Shown: positions 43,538 to 51,956 of the stretch, piece after piece | Layout of the letters: the number at the start of each line of letters is the position of its first letter | Numbering within the stretch: the stretch's first letter is position 1 | From: Psychromarinibacter halotolerans | GTDB lineage: Bacteria; Pseudomonadota; Alphaproteobacteria; Rhodobacterales; Rhodobacteraceae | Length of the DNA stretch: 64,000 bases | Assembly (NCBI RefSeq): GCF_029168315.1 | Contig: NZ_JARGYD010000004.1 | Span: forward strand, 1 to 64,000 | Direction of reading: 5' to 3' | Notes under the pieces: model-generated | Seen by the model: the letters and a program-made list of their open reading frames with translations, nothing else | Databases searched by the model: none | Told to the model about the DNA's origin: nothing | Program-made: the position numbers and the translations under genes

Positions 43538-44359
43538 ATGGAACAACAGAGCGTCTGGCTCGGTTCGCTGCGCGGCCCGGTCAGGATGGCGGCCATCGGG
43601 ATGACGGCGCTGGCCTGTCTGATCGCGGCCTATCTGATCCTCGGGCAGATCTTCGGCTATAGCGATGTCGGGATGTACGAGATGCTGCGCCCCGCCGGGC
43701 GGCCGGTGGTGGCGGCGATGCTGATCGCGCTTGCGCTGTCGCTGGTCTTGGCCTCGGTCTATCTCAGCGACACACGCGGCTCGATCGAGACGGAACCCGC
43801 GGGGTTCTTCGACATCGTCTCGCTGATCTGCGGGCGGCTGGCGATGCTGTCGGTCGTGTTCATCGTCGTGGTCATGTTCTACGAGGTCTGCGCCCGCTAC
43901 CTGTTCGAGAAACCCACGCTGTGGGCGAACGAGATGTCGCTATGGATTGCAGGCTTTCTGTTCCTGCTGGCGGGGCTTTACGCCATGCAGCAGCGCAGCC
44001 ACATCCGGATCTACATTATCTACGACATCATGCCCCGCTGGGCGCAGAAGACGGCGGACTGTATCTCGGTCCTGCTGATCTGGATCTTCGCCGTCTCGCT
44101 GGTCTGGGGCGGCTATAACGAGGCGCGCGACAAGATCCTGCGGATGGAGGCCTTCGGCACAGCCTGGGATCCGCCCATCCCCGCGACGATCAAGCTGGGC
44201 ATCCTCGTCATCATCACGCTGGTCGCGATCCAGGCGCTGTCGAACCTGATCGCGGACTGGAACAAGGCGCCCGAGCACCACTCGCCCGCCGACGAGATCG
44301 ACGAGACCGAGATCGAGAACATCAAGGCCACCCTGAGAGAGGACACCAGGAATGGTTGA
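43538..44359 (+). CDS. TRAP transporter small permease, enlarged (DctQ with two extra N-terminal TM segments)
   Basis: 273 aa, against about 160-190 for ordinary DctQ. Residues from about 100 form the canonical four-segment DctQ with YEVCARYLFEKPTLWANE. Before it lie two further hydrophobic segments (about 22-45 and 65-85). The ATG at 43538 has GGTGGAGG 5 nt upstream. Its stop overlaps the DctM start by 8 bp. It forms the membrane domain of a sugar-acid-linked TRAP uptake system. Confidence 0.9.
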   Translation: MEQQSVWLGSLRGPVRMAAIGMTALACLIAAYLILGQIFGYSDVGMYEMLRPAGRPVVAAMLIALALSLVLASVYLSDTRGSIETEPAGFFDIVSLICGRLAMLSVVFIVVVMFYEVCARYLFEKPTLWANEMSLWIAGFLFLLAGLYAMQQRSHIRIYIIYDIMPRWAQKTADCISVLLIWIFAVSLVWGGYNEARDKILRMEAFGTAWDPPIPATIKLGILVIITLVAIQALSNLIADWNKAPEHHSPADEIDETEIENIKATLREDTRNG

Positions 44360-45950
44360 TATCGGGACCCTTTCGCTGATCCTGCTGCTGGCGATGTTCG
44401 CGCTGCTGGCGATCGGCATGCCGCTGGGCTTTGCCTCGGCCTTCCTGGCCGTGGTGACGCTTGTGCTGAAATTCGGACCGGACCTTCTGTTCGGCGACTT
44501 CGGGCGCGGACCGCTCGCCGTACTGACCCAGTCTGTCTATCGGCAAATGACGAACTACTCGCTGATATCGGTGCCGTTGTTCATATTCATGGCGTCATTG
44601 CTGGAACGGTCCGGCATCGCGCGTGACATGTATTCGTCCCTGAACGTCTGGCTAAGCCGGGCGCGCGGCGGCATCGCGATCGTGACCTCGATCATGGCGG
44701 TGATCATGGCGGCGATGTCCGGCATCATCGGCGGCGAGGTCGTGCTGCTGGGCCTGATCGCGCTGCCGCAGATGCTGCGGCTGGGCTACAACCAGAACCT
44801 CGCCATCGGCACCATCTGTGCCAGCGGTTCGCTGGGCACGATGATCCCGCCGTCGATCGTGTTGATCTTCTACGGGCTTGTCACGGAAACCTCGATCAAG
44901 GCGCTGTTCACCGCGTCGTTCCTGCCGGGCTTCATGCTGGCGTCGTTCTACATCGTCTACATCATAATCCGCACCCAGTTGCGCCCGGAACAGGCGCCCT
45001 TGCCCGAGCCGAAGGAAGGCGAACCGGCGGGCGGGCAGAAGTTCCAGATGTTCCTTGGCTTCCTGTCCTGCCTGGTGGTGCTGGCCAGCGCCGTGCTGAC
45101 CCTGCGCGCGCTGTTCTTCCTGCTGACCGGCGCGACCGTTCTGGTCGAGGGCGAGGATCCCATTCCGCTTGGCATGCCCTCGGACCTGCCGTGGCTGATC
45201 GGCGCGGGGGTGCTGGGGCTGGCGCTGATCTTCGTGGTCTTCGGCGTCGAGCGCACCAAGGCCGGCTGGCATATGGGCAAGGGCCTTGTTGCGCCGATCG
45301 TGGTGATCGGGGTGGTGCTTGGGTCGATCTACGGCGGCATCACCGGCATCACCGAGGCCGCCGGCATGGGCGTGATCGCGGTCTTCGTGATCGGGCTGAT
45401 CCGGCGCGAGATGACCTTCGACATCGTGTGGGATTCGGTCATGCGCACGCTGAAGTCGACCGGCACAATCATCTGGGTGACCATCGGCGCCGCCTCGCTT
45501 GCGGCGGCCTACACCCTTGCGGGCGGGCCGCGCTATGTGGCGAACCTGATCGTGGGGGCCGACATGCCGACGATGACCATCATCCTCGTGATGATGCTGA
45601 TCTTCCTGATCATGGGCATGTTCATGGACTGGGTCGGCATCGTGCTGCTGGTGATGCCGGTGTTCCTGCCCATCGTGCTGCGCCTGCCTGTCGAAGAACT
45701 CGGCTGGCTGGGCACGCTGGACCCGAAGAACGTGGGCATCTGGTTCGGGGTGGTGTTCTGTATGAACATGCAGGTCAGTTTCCTGTCACCTCCATTCGGC
45801 CCAGCGGCCTTTTACCTGAAGTCGGTGGCACCCGCGCACATCTCGCTGACCGACATCTTCAAGGGCTTCCTGCCATTCATCGCGATCCAGATGCTGGCCC
45901 TGTCGGTACTGCTGATCTGGCCGCCGATCGTCGAGATCCTGCTGGACTGA
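44352..45950 (+). CDS. TRAP transporter large permease with central insertion (DctM)
   Basis: 532 aa, about 100 longer than the DctM at 4377. The normal DctM motifs are present (GEVVLLGLIALPQML, GTMIPPSIVLIFYG, FLSPPFGPAAFYL). The extra length is an insertion at about 215-300 with two added hydrophobic segments (FLGFLSCLVVLASAVL and WLIGAGVLGLALIFVVFG). It goes with the enlarged DctQ, so both membrane subunits carry extra TM helices. Translocates the substrate brought by the DctP at 42384. Confidence 0.92.
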   Translation: MVDIGTLSLILLLAMFALLAIGMPLGFASAFLAVVTLVLKFGPDLLFGDFGRGPLAVLTQSVYRQMTNYSLISVPLFIFMASLLERSGIARDMYSSLNVWLSRARGGIAIVTSIMAVIMAAMSGIIGGEVVLLGLIALPQMLRLGYNQNLAIGTICASGSLGTMIPPSIVLIFYGLVTETSIKALFTASFLPGFMLASFYIVYIIIRTQLRPEQAPLPEPKEGEPAGGQKFQMFLGFLSCLVVLASAVLTLRALFFLLTGATVLVEGEDPIPLGMPSDLPWLIGAGVLGLALIFVVFGVERTKAGWHMGKGLVAPIVVIGVVLGSIYGGITGITEAAGMGVIAVFVIGLIRREMTFDIVWDSVMRTLKSTGTIIWVTIGAASLAAAYTLAGGPRYVANLIVGADMPTMTIILVMMLIFLIMGMFMDWVGIVLLVMPVFLPIVLRLPVEELGWLGTLDPKNVGIWFGVVFCMNMQVSFLSPPFGPAAFYLKSVAPAHISLTDIFKGFLPFIAIQMLALSVLLIWPPIVEILLD

Positions 45951-45963
45951 TGAGACCCAAAGC

Positions 45964-46085
45964 CGGGGGGACGCTGTCCCCCCGGACCCCCCCTGAGGTA
46001 TTTTGAAAGAGAAGAAGGTCCGGTCGAATCTGGCTTCTTCTCTTTCCAAATACCTCGGGGAGCGCGAGGGGCTGGCCCCTCGCTT
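45964..46085. repeat. Intergenic inverted repeat, full copy C, in a 319-bp gap
   Basis: Left arm CCCTGAGGTATTTTGAAAG... with GAGAAGAAGG, right arm CTTCTTCTCTTTCC...AAATACCTCGGGG, then GCGAGGGGC / GCCCCTCGC. It lies between co-directional genes. The remaining 184 bases up to the next start (46086-46269) hold no gene, promoter or hairpin that I can support, apart from the AGGGAG ribosome site. Confidence 0.75.
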
Positions 46086-46269
46086 CGGCGGGTGCAAACG
46101 GAGCCCGGTTCGAAGTGGGTGTTGTGGTTGCCGCCCGCATTGTGCAGAAACTCCGACAAGAGGGGCCGCCATCACCCGCAGGGCGCGGCGGTCGCCGTCC
46201 GCCGACATCCGTCAGGACCGCCGGCGCGCCGGAGGAGGCGCGTGCGCGGCCAAGCCAGGGAGCCCAAAC

Positions 46270-47781
46270 ATGGAACCTTTCGTGCGTCTCGACCCCAGCG
46301 ACAACGTGGTTACCGCCACCCGTGCGCTGGAAGCGGGGACCGAGATCGAAGGGGTGAAGACCACCGGTCTGATCCCCTCGGGCCACAAGATCGCCACCCG
46401 CGCCATCGCCAAGGGCGAGGCCGTCCGCAAGTATGCGCAGCTGATCGGGCTGGCGCATGAGGACATCGCGCCGGGCGATCACGTCCATACGCAGAACCTC
46501 GATTTCATCGGTACCGATGTCGAGTATGAGTATGGCACCGATCAGCGCCCGGTCGAGATGGTTGACGAAGACGCGCGCGATACCTTCATGGGCTATCGCC
46601 GCGCGAACGGGGGCGTCGGCACCCGGAACTACATCGCCATCGTGACCTCGGTGAACTGTTCGGCCACCGCCGCCCGGCGCATCGCGGATCACTTCACGCC
46701 CGAGGTGCTGGCCGATTACCCCAATGTCGACGGCGTCTGCGCTTTCGTGCACGGCACCGGTTGCGGTATGGCCGGCGACGGAGAGGGGTTCGAGGCGCTG
46801 CAGCGGGTGATGTGGGGCTATGCCCGGCATCCGAACCACGCTGGCGTGCTGATGGTCGGTCTTGGCTGCGAGATGAACCAGATCGACTGGCTGCTGGAGG
46901 CTTACGGGCTGAAGCAGTCCGACACCTTCCAGGTGATGAACATCCAGGGCGTCGCGGGTCTGCGCAAGACAATCGAAATGGGTATCAAGAAGGTCGAGGC
47001 GATGCTGCCCATCGCCAACGAGGCCAAGCGCGAGCCGTGCCCGGTGAGCGAGTTGAAGGTCGCGCTGCAATGCGGCGGCTCGGACGCGTGGTCCGGCATC
47101 ACCGCGAACCCCGCGCTGGGCTTTGCCTGCGATCTGCTGGCCGGGCAGGGCGGCACCGGGGTGCTGGCGGAGACGCCCGAGATCTACGGCGCCGAGCACC
47201 TCCTGACCCGGCGCGCCGTCACGCCCGCCGTGGGCGAGAAGCTGGTGGGCCTTGTGAAGTGGTGGGAGGATTACACCGCCCGCAACAAGGGCTCGATGGA
47301 CAACAACCCCAGCCCCGGCAACAAGAAGGGCGGCCTGACCACCATTCTTGAAAAGTCGCTGGGCGCGGCGGCGAAGGGCGGCACCTCGCCGCTGGCGGGC
47401 GTCTACAAGTACGCCGAGCCGGTGACGGCGCGTGGCTTCACCTTCATGGACAGCCCCGGCTACGACCCGGCCTCGGTCACCGGCCAGATCGCGGGCGGCT
47501 GCAACGTCGTGGTGTTCACCACCGGGCGCGGGTCGGCCTTTGGCTCGAAGCCCGCGCCGACGATCAAGGTCGCGACCAACACCGAGATGTACGGCCGCAT
47601 GATCGAGGACATGGACATCAACGCGGGCGCCATGCTGACCGAGGGCCAGTCGCTGGAGCAGAAGGGGCGCGAGATCTACGAGAAGATCATTGCCGTCGCG
47701 TCGGGCGAGGTGACCAAGTCGGAAGGCCAGGGCCTTGGCGATTACGAGTTCGTGCCGTGGCAGATCGGGGCGGTGATGTAG
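46270..47781 (+). CDS. Altronate dehydratase-like protein (UxaA family)
   Basis: 503 aa, the usual length of a full UxaA. An N-terminal SAF domain (about 11-85, LDPSDNVVTATRALEAG and GDHVHTQNL) is joined to the UxaA/GarD catalytic domain with GYRRANGGVGTRNY, VHGTGCGMAGDG, LGCEMNQ and CNVVVFTTGRGSAFG. Cysteines in these motifs match an iron-dependent dehydratase. It removes water from a sugar acid such as D-altronate to form 2-keto-3-deoxygluconate, the substrate of the kinase at 49682. Start 46270 has AGGGAG upstream. Confidence 0.88.
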   Translation: MEPFVRLDPSDNVVTATRALEAGTEIEGVKTTGLIPSGHKIATRAIAKGEAVRKYAQLIGLAHEDIAPGDHVHTQNLDFIGTDVEYEYGTDQRPVEMVDEDARDTFMGYRRANGGVGTRNYIAIVTSVNCSATAARRIADHFTPEVLADYPNVDGVCAFVHGTGCGMAGDGEGFEALQRVMWGYARHPNHAGVLMVGLGCEMNQIDWLLEAYGLKQSDTFQVMNIQGVAGLRKTIEMGIKKVEAMLPIANEAKREPCPVSELKVALQCGGSDAWSGITANPALGFACDLLAGQGGTGVLAETPEIYGAEHLLTRRAVTPAVGEKLVGLVKWWEDYTARNKGSMDNNPSPGNKKGGLTTILEKSLGAAAKGGTSPLAGVYKYAEPVTARGFTFMDSPGYDPASVTGQIAGGCNVVVFTTGRGSAFGSKPAPTIKVATNTEMYGRMIEDMDINAGAMLTEGQSLEQKGREIYEKIIAVASGEVTKSEGQGLGDYEFVPWQIGAVM

Positions 47782-47835
47782 TCGCATGCCCGGGACGCCG
47801 TCCCCCAACCGCTTCGCGCGGGCGGCCTGACCAGG

Positions 47836-48798
47836 ATGGCCGCCCCGCTTCCCCGCGAGGACCGGACCGCCGCCGGCCTGTTGCTGATGGCGCTTGCGAT
47901 GGTCCTGTTCACGGGCATCGATACTTCGGCGAAGACGCTGATGCTGGCCGGGCTGGCGCCGCTGCAGGTGGTGTTCGTCCGCTATGCTGGGCATTTCGCG
48001 ATGTGCCTGCTGGTTTATCTGCCGCAAGAGGGCATGTCGGCCTTTCGGTCCGCCGCGCCGCGCCGACAGCTGTTGCGGGCGGTGCTGTTGCTGGGCAGCA
48101 CGGCGCTGAACTTCACCGCGCTGAAATACCTGCCGATCACCCTGACCACGACGATCATGTTCGCGGCGCCCATCGTGATCACACTGCTGGCGATCCCGAT
48201 CCTGAGCGAAAAGGTGGGGCCGCATCGGATCGTCGCGGTTTGCGTGGGGTTCGTTGGCGTGTTGGTCACGATCCGGCCGTGGGATGTGTCCTTTGAGCCA
48301 GAGGTTTTCTTTACGCTCGGGGCGCTTTTGTGCTCGGCGGGATATTTCATCATGACGCGGATGCTGGCGGGGATCGACAGCAATGCCACCGCGCAGCTGT
48401 GGGGCGCCGGACTTGCCACGCTGGTGCTGGCGCCGTTCGGGATCGCAGCGTGGGTTGCGCCGGACAGCGAGCTGACCGTGGCGGTGATGCTGGTGATCGG
48501 GGTGCTCGGCGCGCTGGGTCATATCGCGGCGACGATGGCGCACCGGCTGGCCGATGCGTCGGTGTTGGCGCCGATGGTCTACACGCAGATCCTGACGGCG
48601 GCTGTGGCCGGGGTGCTTGTGTTCGACACCTGGCCCACGGTCTGGACGCTGGGTGGCGGGGCGATCATCGTGGCGTCGGGCCTGTATATCTGGCACCGCG
48701 AGCGGCAGCGCAGCGGCCTGAAACTGCGCGCGATGCGGGCCAGCCCTTATGGCCCGAGACGGCAGACGGAACAGGATCAAGGGAGGAAAGACGGATGA
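47836..48798 (+). CDS. EamA/DMT family transporter
   Basis: 320 aa with ten hydrophobic segments in two repeated EamA halves (about 15-145 and 160-295). It is an inner-membrane carrier; these proteins usually export small metabolites or amino acids, but the substrate cannot be read. Its stop overlaps the next start by 4 bp, so it is coupled to the sugar-acid enzymes. Confidence 0.88.
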   Translation: MAAPLPREDRTAAGLLLMALAMVLFTGIDTSAKTLMLAGLAPLQVVFVRYAGHFAMCLLVYLPQEGMSAFRSAAPRRQLLRAVLLLGSTALNFTALKYLPITLTTTIMFAAPIVITLLAIPILSEKVGPHRIVAVCVGFVGVLVTIRPWDVSFEPEVFFTLGALLCSAGYFIMTRMLAGIDSNATAQLWGAGLATLVLAPFGIAAWVAPDSELTVAVMLVIGVLGALGHIAATMAHRLADASVLAPMVYTQILTAAVAGVLVFDTWPTVWTLGGGAIIVASGLYIWHRERQRSGLKLRAMRASPYGPRRQTEQDQGRKDG

Positions 48799-49682
48799 CG
48801 ACAACAGAGATCGGATTCATCGGGCTGGGCCTGATGGGCGCGGCGATGGTTGGCCGCCTGCAGGACCGCGGGTACGCGCTGACGGTGCTGGGACACCGCA
48901 ACCGCGCCGGGGTCGAGGCGGCTGTCGGGCGTGGCGCGACCGAGGCGGCAACCGCCCGCGATCTGGCGGCGGCGTCGGACATCGTGATGCTGTGCATGGG
49001 CACGTCGGATCAGGTCGAGAGCCGGATGCGCGGTCCCGATGGCGTGATCGCGGGGCTGCGGCCCGGGGCGGTGGTGATCGACTTCGGCACCTCGCTTCCC
49101 GCGTCGACCCGCGCGCTGGGCGAAGAGGTCGCCGCCGCCGGGGGCACGTATCTTGACGCGCCGCTGGGCCGCACGCCTAGCCATGCAAAGGACGGAAAGC
49201 TGAACATCATGGCGGCGGGCGACACGGCGGCCTACGAGCGGGTCCGCCCGGTGCTGGACGATCTGGGCGAGAACGTCTTCCACCTTGGGCCGCTTGGGTC
49301 CGGGCACACGATCAAGCTGATCAACAACTTCATGGCGATGACGATGGCCAACGGCATGGCCGAGGCGTTCGCGATGGCGGATGTCATGGGCGTTCCGCGG
49401 CAGGGGCTGTACGACGTGATGTCGGCGGGGCCGCTGCATTCGGGGATGATGGATTTTGTGAAGGCCTATGCGATTGACGGCGACCCCACCGGGTTGGCCT
49501 TCGCGGTGAAGAACGGGTTGAAGGACGTCGGCTATTACGCGCGGATGGCGGAAGAGGCGGGCGTGGACAGCATGATGTCGGGCGCCGCGCTGGGCGCCAT
49601 GACGGCGTCGGACGCGGCAGGGCGCGGCGAGACGATGGTGCCGGAGCAGGTCGATTTCTTTGCGGAAAGGTTCAAGGGCTGA
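48795..49682 (+). CDS. Beta-hydroxyacid dehydrogenase (GarR/3-hydroxyisobutyrate dehydrogenase family)
   Basis: 295 aa. The Rossmann motif is GFIGLGLMGAAMVGRL, the substrate loop has DAPLGRTPSHAKDGKL, and the catalytic Lys lies in GSGHTIKLINNF. It reduces or oxidises a beta-hydroxy acid such as tartronate semialdehyde/glycerate or a longer aldonate. The start overlaps the DMT stop and its stop overlaps the kinase start (TGATG). It works in the sugar-acid route with the UxaA-like and KdgK-like proteins. Confidence 0.88.
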   Translation: MTTTEIGFIGLGLMGAAMVGRLQDRGYALTVLGHRNRAGVEAAVGRGATEAATARDLAAASDIVMLCMGTSDQVESRMRGPDGVIAGLRPGAVVIDFGTSLPASTRALGEEVAAAGGTYLDAPLGRTPSHAKDGKLNIMAAGDTAAYERVRPVLDDLGENVFHLGPLGSGHTIKLINNFMAMTMANGMAEAFAMADVMGVPRQGLYDVMSAGPLHSGMMDFVKAYAIDGDPTGLAFAVKNGLKDVGYYARMAEEAGVDSMMSGAALGAMTASDAAGRGETMVPEQVDFFAERFKG

Positions 49683-50575
49683 TGCGCGTCGCCTGTGTCG
49701 GAGAAGCGATGGTCGAACTGTCGCTGGACGCCGCGCCGTCCACCGCGGCTCGGCTTGGGTTCGCGGGGGATGTGCTGAACACGGCGATTTATCTCAAGCG
49801 GAGCGCGCCGGAATTGCAGGTGGATTTCGTCACCCGCGTGGGGCGCGACGCCTTTTCGGACCGGATGGTCGGGTTCATCGCAGCCGAAGAAGTCGGGACC
49901 GGTGCCATCGGACGCAGCGACGACCGCAACGTGGGCCTGTACGCGATCACGACGGATGCGCAGGGCGAACGATCCTTCACCTACTGGCGCGACAGTTCTG
50001 CGGCGCGGACCCTGTTTCAGGCGCCGGACGGGCCGGATTTCTCGGTGCTGGAAGGCTATGACGTGGTCTATTCGTCCGCCATCACGCTTGCGATCCTGTC
50101 GCCCGACGTGCGCGGCGCACTGATGACGTGGCTGGATGAATTTCGCGCGCGCGGCGGACGGGTGGCGTTCGATTCCAACTATCGCCCGCGCCTTTGGCCG
50201 GACGAGGCCACCGCGCACGCGGCGATCGAACGGGCATGGCGCAGCTGCGATATCGCGCTACCCTCTGTCGATGACGAGATGGCGGTCTTCGGCGATCCGG
50301 ATGCCCCGGCCGTGCTGGACCGGCTGACGGGGTGGGGCGTGCGTGACGGCGCGCTGAAACGCGGCGCGGACGGGCCGGTATCGCTGGGCGAGGCCGTCGA
50401 GGCGCAGTATGCGCCCGCCGCGCAGGTGGTCGACACGACTGCCGCCGGCGACAGTTTCAACGGCGGCTACCTTGCCGCGGCGCTGACCGGACGGGGGCAA
50501 AGGGACGCGCTGCGGGCCGGTCATGACCTGGCGTCGATGGTGGTCGGTGTGAAGGGTGCGATCGCGCCGCGCTGA
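49682..50575 (+). CDS. kdgK: PfkB-family sugar kinase, 2-keto-3-deoxygluconate kinase-like
   Basis: 297 aa. The catalytic signature DTTAAGDSFNGGYLAAAL is intact near residue 250, and the N-terminal GEAMVELSL and FAGDVLNTAIYL match KDG kinase. It phosphorylates 2-keto-3-deoxygluconate (KDG) to KDPG for the Entner-Doudoroff aldolase, which is not in the window. The start overlaps the dehydrogenase stop. A UxaA-like dehydratase upstream would supply KDG. Confidence 0.85.
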   Translation: MRVACVGEAMVELSLDAAPSTAARLGFAGDVLNTAIYLKRSAPELQVDFVTRVGRDAFSDRMVGFIAAEEVGTGAIGRSDDRNVGLYAITTDAQGERSFTYWRDSSAARTLFQAPDGPDFSVLEGYDVVYSSAITLAILSPDVRGALMTWLDEFRARGGRVAFDSNYRPRLWPDEATAHAAIERAWRSCDIALPSVDDEMAVFGDPDAPAVLDRLTGWGVRDGALKRGADGPVSLGEAVEAQYAPAAQVVDTTAAGDSFNGGYLAAALTGRGQRDALRAGHDLASMVVGVKGAIAPR

Positions 50576-50612
50576 TGGCGCGGGGGCGAGGCGTGCGGGC
50601 TGAGAGGCGGAA

Positions 50613-50671
50613 GGGGGCTCTGCCCCCGTCGCTGCGCGACTCCCCCGAGGTATTTTGCAAGAGAAGAAGCG
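50613..50671. repeat. Intergenic repeat, half copy 2
   Basis: GGGGGC-TCT-GCCCCC hairpin, GTCGC / GCGAC, then CCCCCGAGGTATTTTGC and AGAGAAGAAG. Only the left arm of the full repeat is present; it lies between convergent genes. Confidence 0.65.
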
Positions 50672-50726
50672 GGATGGCGTCATCCGACGGTGTATGGGTG
50701 CGCGGCGAGGGCGCTTGGAACATGCC

Positions 50727-51896
50727 TTACAGGCGTGCGCCCAGCCGGGTGAGCATGTCGAGGCACAGGCCCAGCTGCGCGCGCGAGATGAACTCGTCCG
50801 CCATATGGGCTTGCTGGATCGAGCCGGGGCCGCAGACCACCGCGTCGATGCCGAGCGACTGGAACAGCCCCGCCTCGGTGCCGAAGGGGACGATGTGGGT
50901 GCCGTTCGCGCCGGTCAGCGTGCAGCACAGGTCGCGGGCGGCGTTGGTGTCCATCGGTTCCAAGCCCGGCACCTCGGCCACGGTGCGGGTGACGATGCCG
51001 GCCTCGGGGTCCACCGCGCGCATCGCCGGAAGCAGCACGTCGGCCACGTAAGCCTCGAGATCGGCCTTCACGAAATCCGCGTCGCCGGTGACGACGGGGC
51101 GCATTTCCCACGCGATTTCGGCGCGGGCGGGGATCACGTTGTGGGCATGGCCGCCGGTCAGGGCGCCGACGTTGATTGTGGTCCACGGCGGATCGAACCG
51201 GCTGCCCGGTGGCGTGCGCGCCTTTAGCTGGTCCTTCAGGTCCAACAGGCGGGCGACGTAGCGGCTGGCGAATTCCACCGCGTTTACGCCGCGGTCCGGG
51301 GCCGAACCGTGGCCTTCGAGCCCTGTGAACTCGGTGTAGTATTCGTAGCAGCCCTTGTGGCCTTCGATCACCCTCATCTCGGTCGGTTCCCCGATGATCG
51401 CGAGCGCGGGCCGCATCTTGCGCTTTTTCAGCAGCGCCACGAGGGCCTGCGCGCCAAGGCAGCCGACTTCCTCGTCATGGGTGAAGACGAAATGCAGGGG
51501 GCGGTTTTTCACCTGTTCGGCCAGCATCGGCGCCGCCTCGACGCAGGCGGCGATGAAGCCTTTCATGTCGCAGGTGCCGCGGCCGTACAGCAGGCCGTCG
51601 CGTTCGACCATCTCGAACGGATCGTGGGTCCAGGGCTGGTCCGCCACCGGCACCACGTCGGTATGGCCGCACAGCATCAGCCCGCCGTCGCCCTCGGGGC
51701 CGAAGGTGGCGACGAGGTTGGCCTTGGTGCCGCTTTCATCGTGCATCACCTCGATCCGCGCGCCCATGTCCTCCATGCGGCGGGCGAGGTAGCCGATGAC
51801 GTGGATGTTCGAGTCCGACGACACGCTGGGAAACGAGATCAGGTCGCCGAGCGTCGCGACGGTTTGGTCCAGAAGGGTCATGGCCATGCTCTGCAA
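50727..51896 (-). CDS. M20 family deacetylase, acetylornithine deacetylase-like (ArgE)
   Basis: 389 aa (or 385 from the ATG at 51884). The metal site is complete: LCGHTDVVP (His), GRGTCDMKGF (Asp), THDEEVGCLG (Glu pair) and IIGEPTEM; the C-terminal ligand is in SIQQAHMADE. It removes acetyl groups from amino acids such as N-acetylornithine. It is the second M20 protein here and lies just downstream (60 nt) of a DoeA-like gene on the same strand, so the two may share a transcript and act on an acetylated diamino acid; this is inference. Confidence 0.85.
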   Translation of the reverse strand: MQSMAMTLLDQTVATLGDLISFPSVSSDSNIHVIGYLARRMEDMGARIEVMHDESGTKANLVATFGPEGDGGLMLCGHTDVVPVADQPWTHDPFEMVERDGLLYGRGTCDMKGFIAACVEAAPMLAEQVKNRPLHFVFTHDEEVGCLGAQALVALLKKRKMRPALAIIGEPTEMRVIEGHKGCYEYYTEFTGLEGHGSAPDRGVNAVEFASRYVARLLDLKDQLKARTPPGSRFDPPWTTINVGALTGGHAHNVIPARAEIAWEMRPVVTGDADFVKADLEAYVADVLLPAMRAVDPEAGIVTRTVAEVPGLEPMDTNAARDLCCTLTGANGTHIVPFGTEAGLFQSLGIDAVVCGPGSIQQAHMADEFISRAQLGLCLDMLTRLGARL

Positions 51897-51956
51897 CCTG
51901 GGGCGGCGAGTTGCAACCCGGCGGACGCCACGGGAGGGCGCCGGGTCGCGCGTGGG

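Noticed and set aside
45877..48804. 975-codon open frame on the minus strand
   Set aside because: It lies antisense to three well-supported genes (DctM end, UxaA-like, DMT transporter), is rich in Arg/His/Gln with no domain, and is a GC-rich shadow frame.
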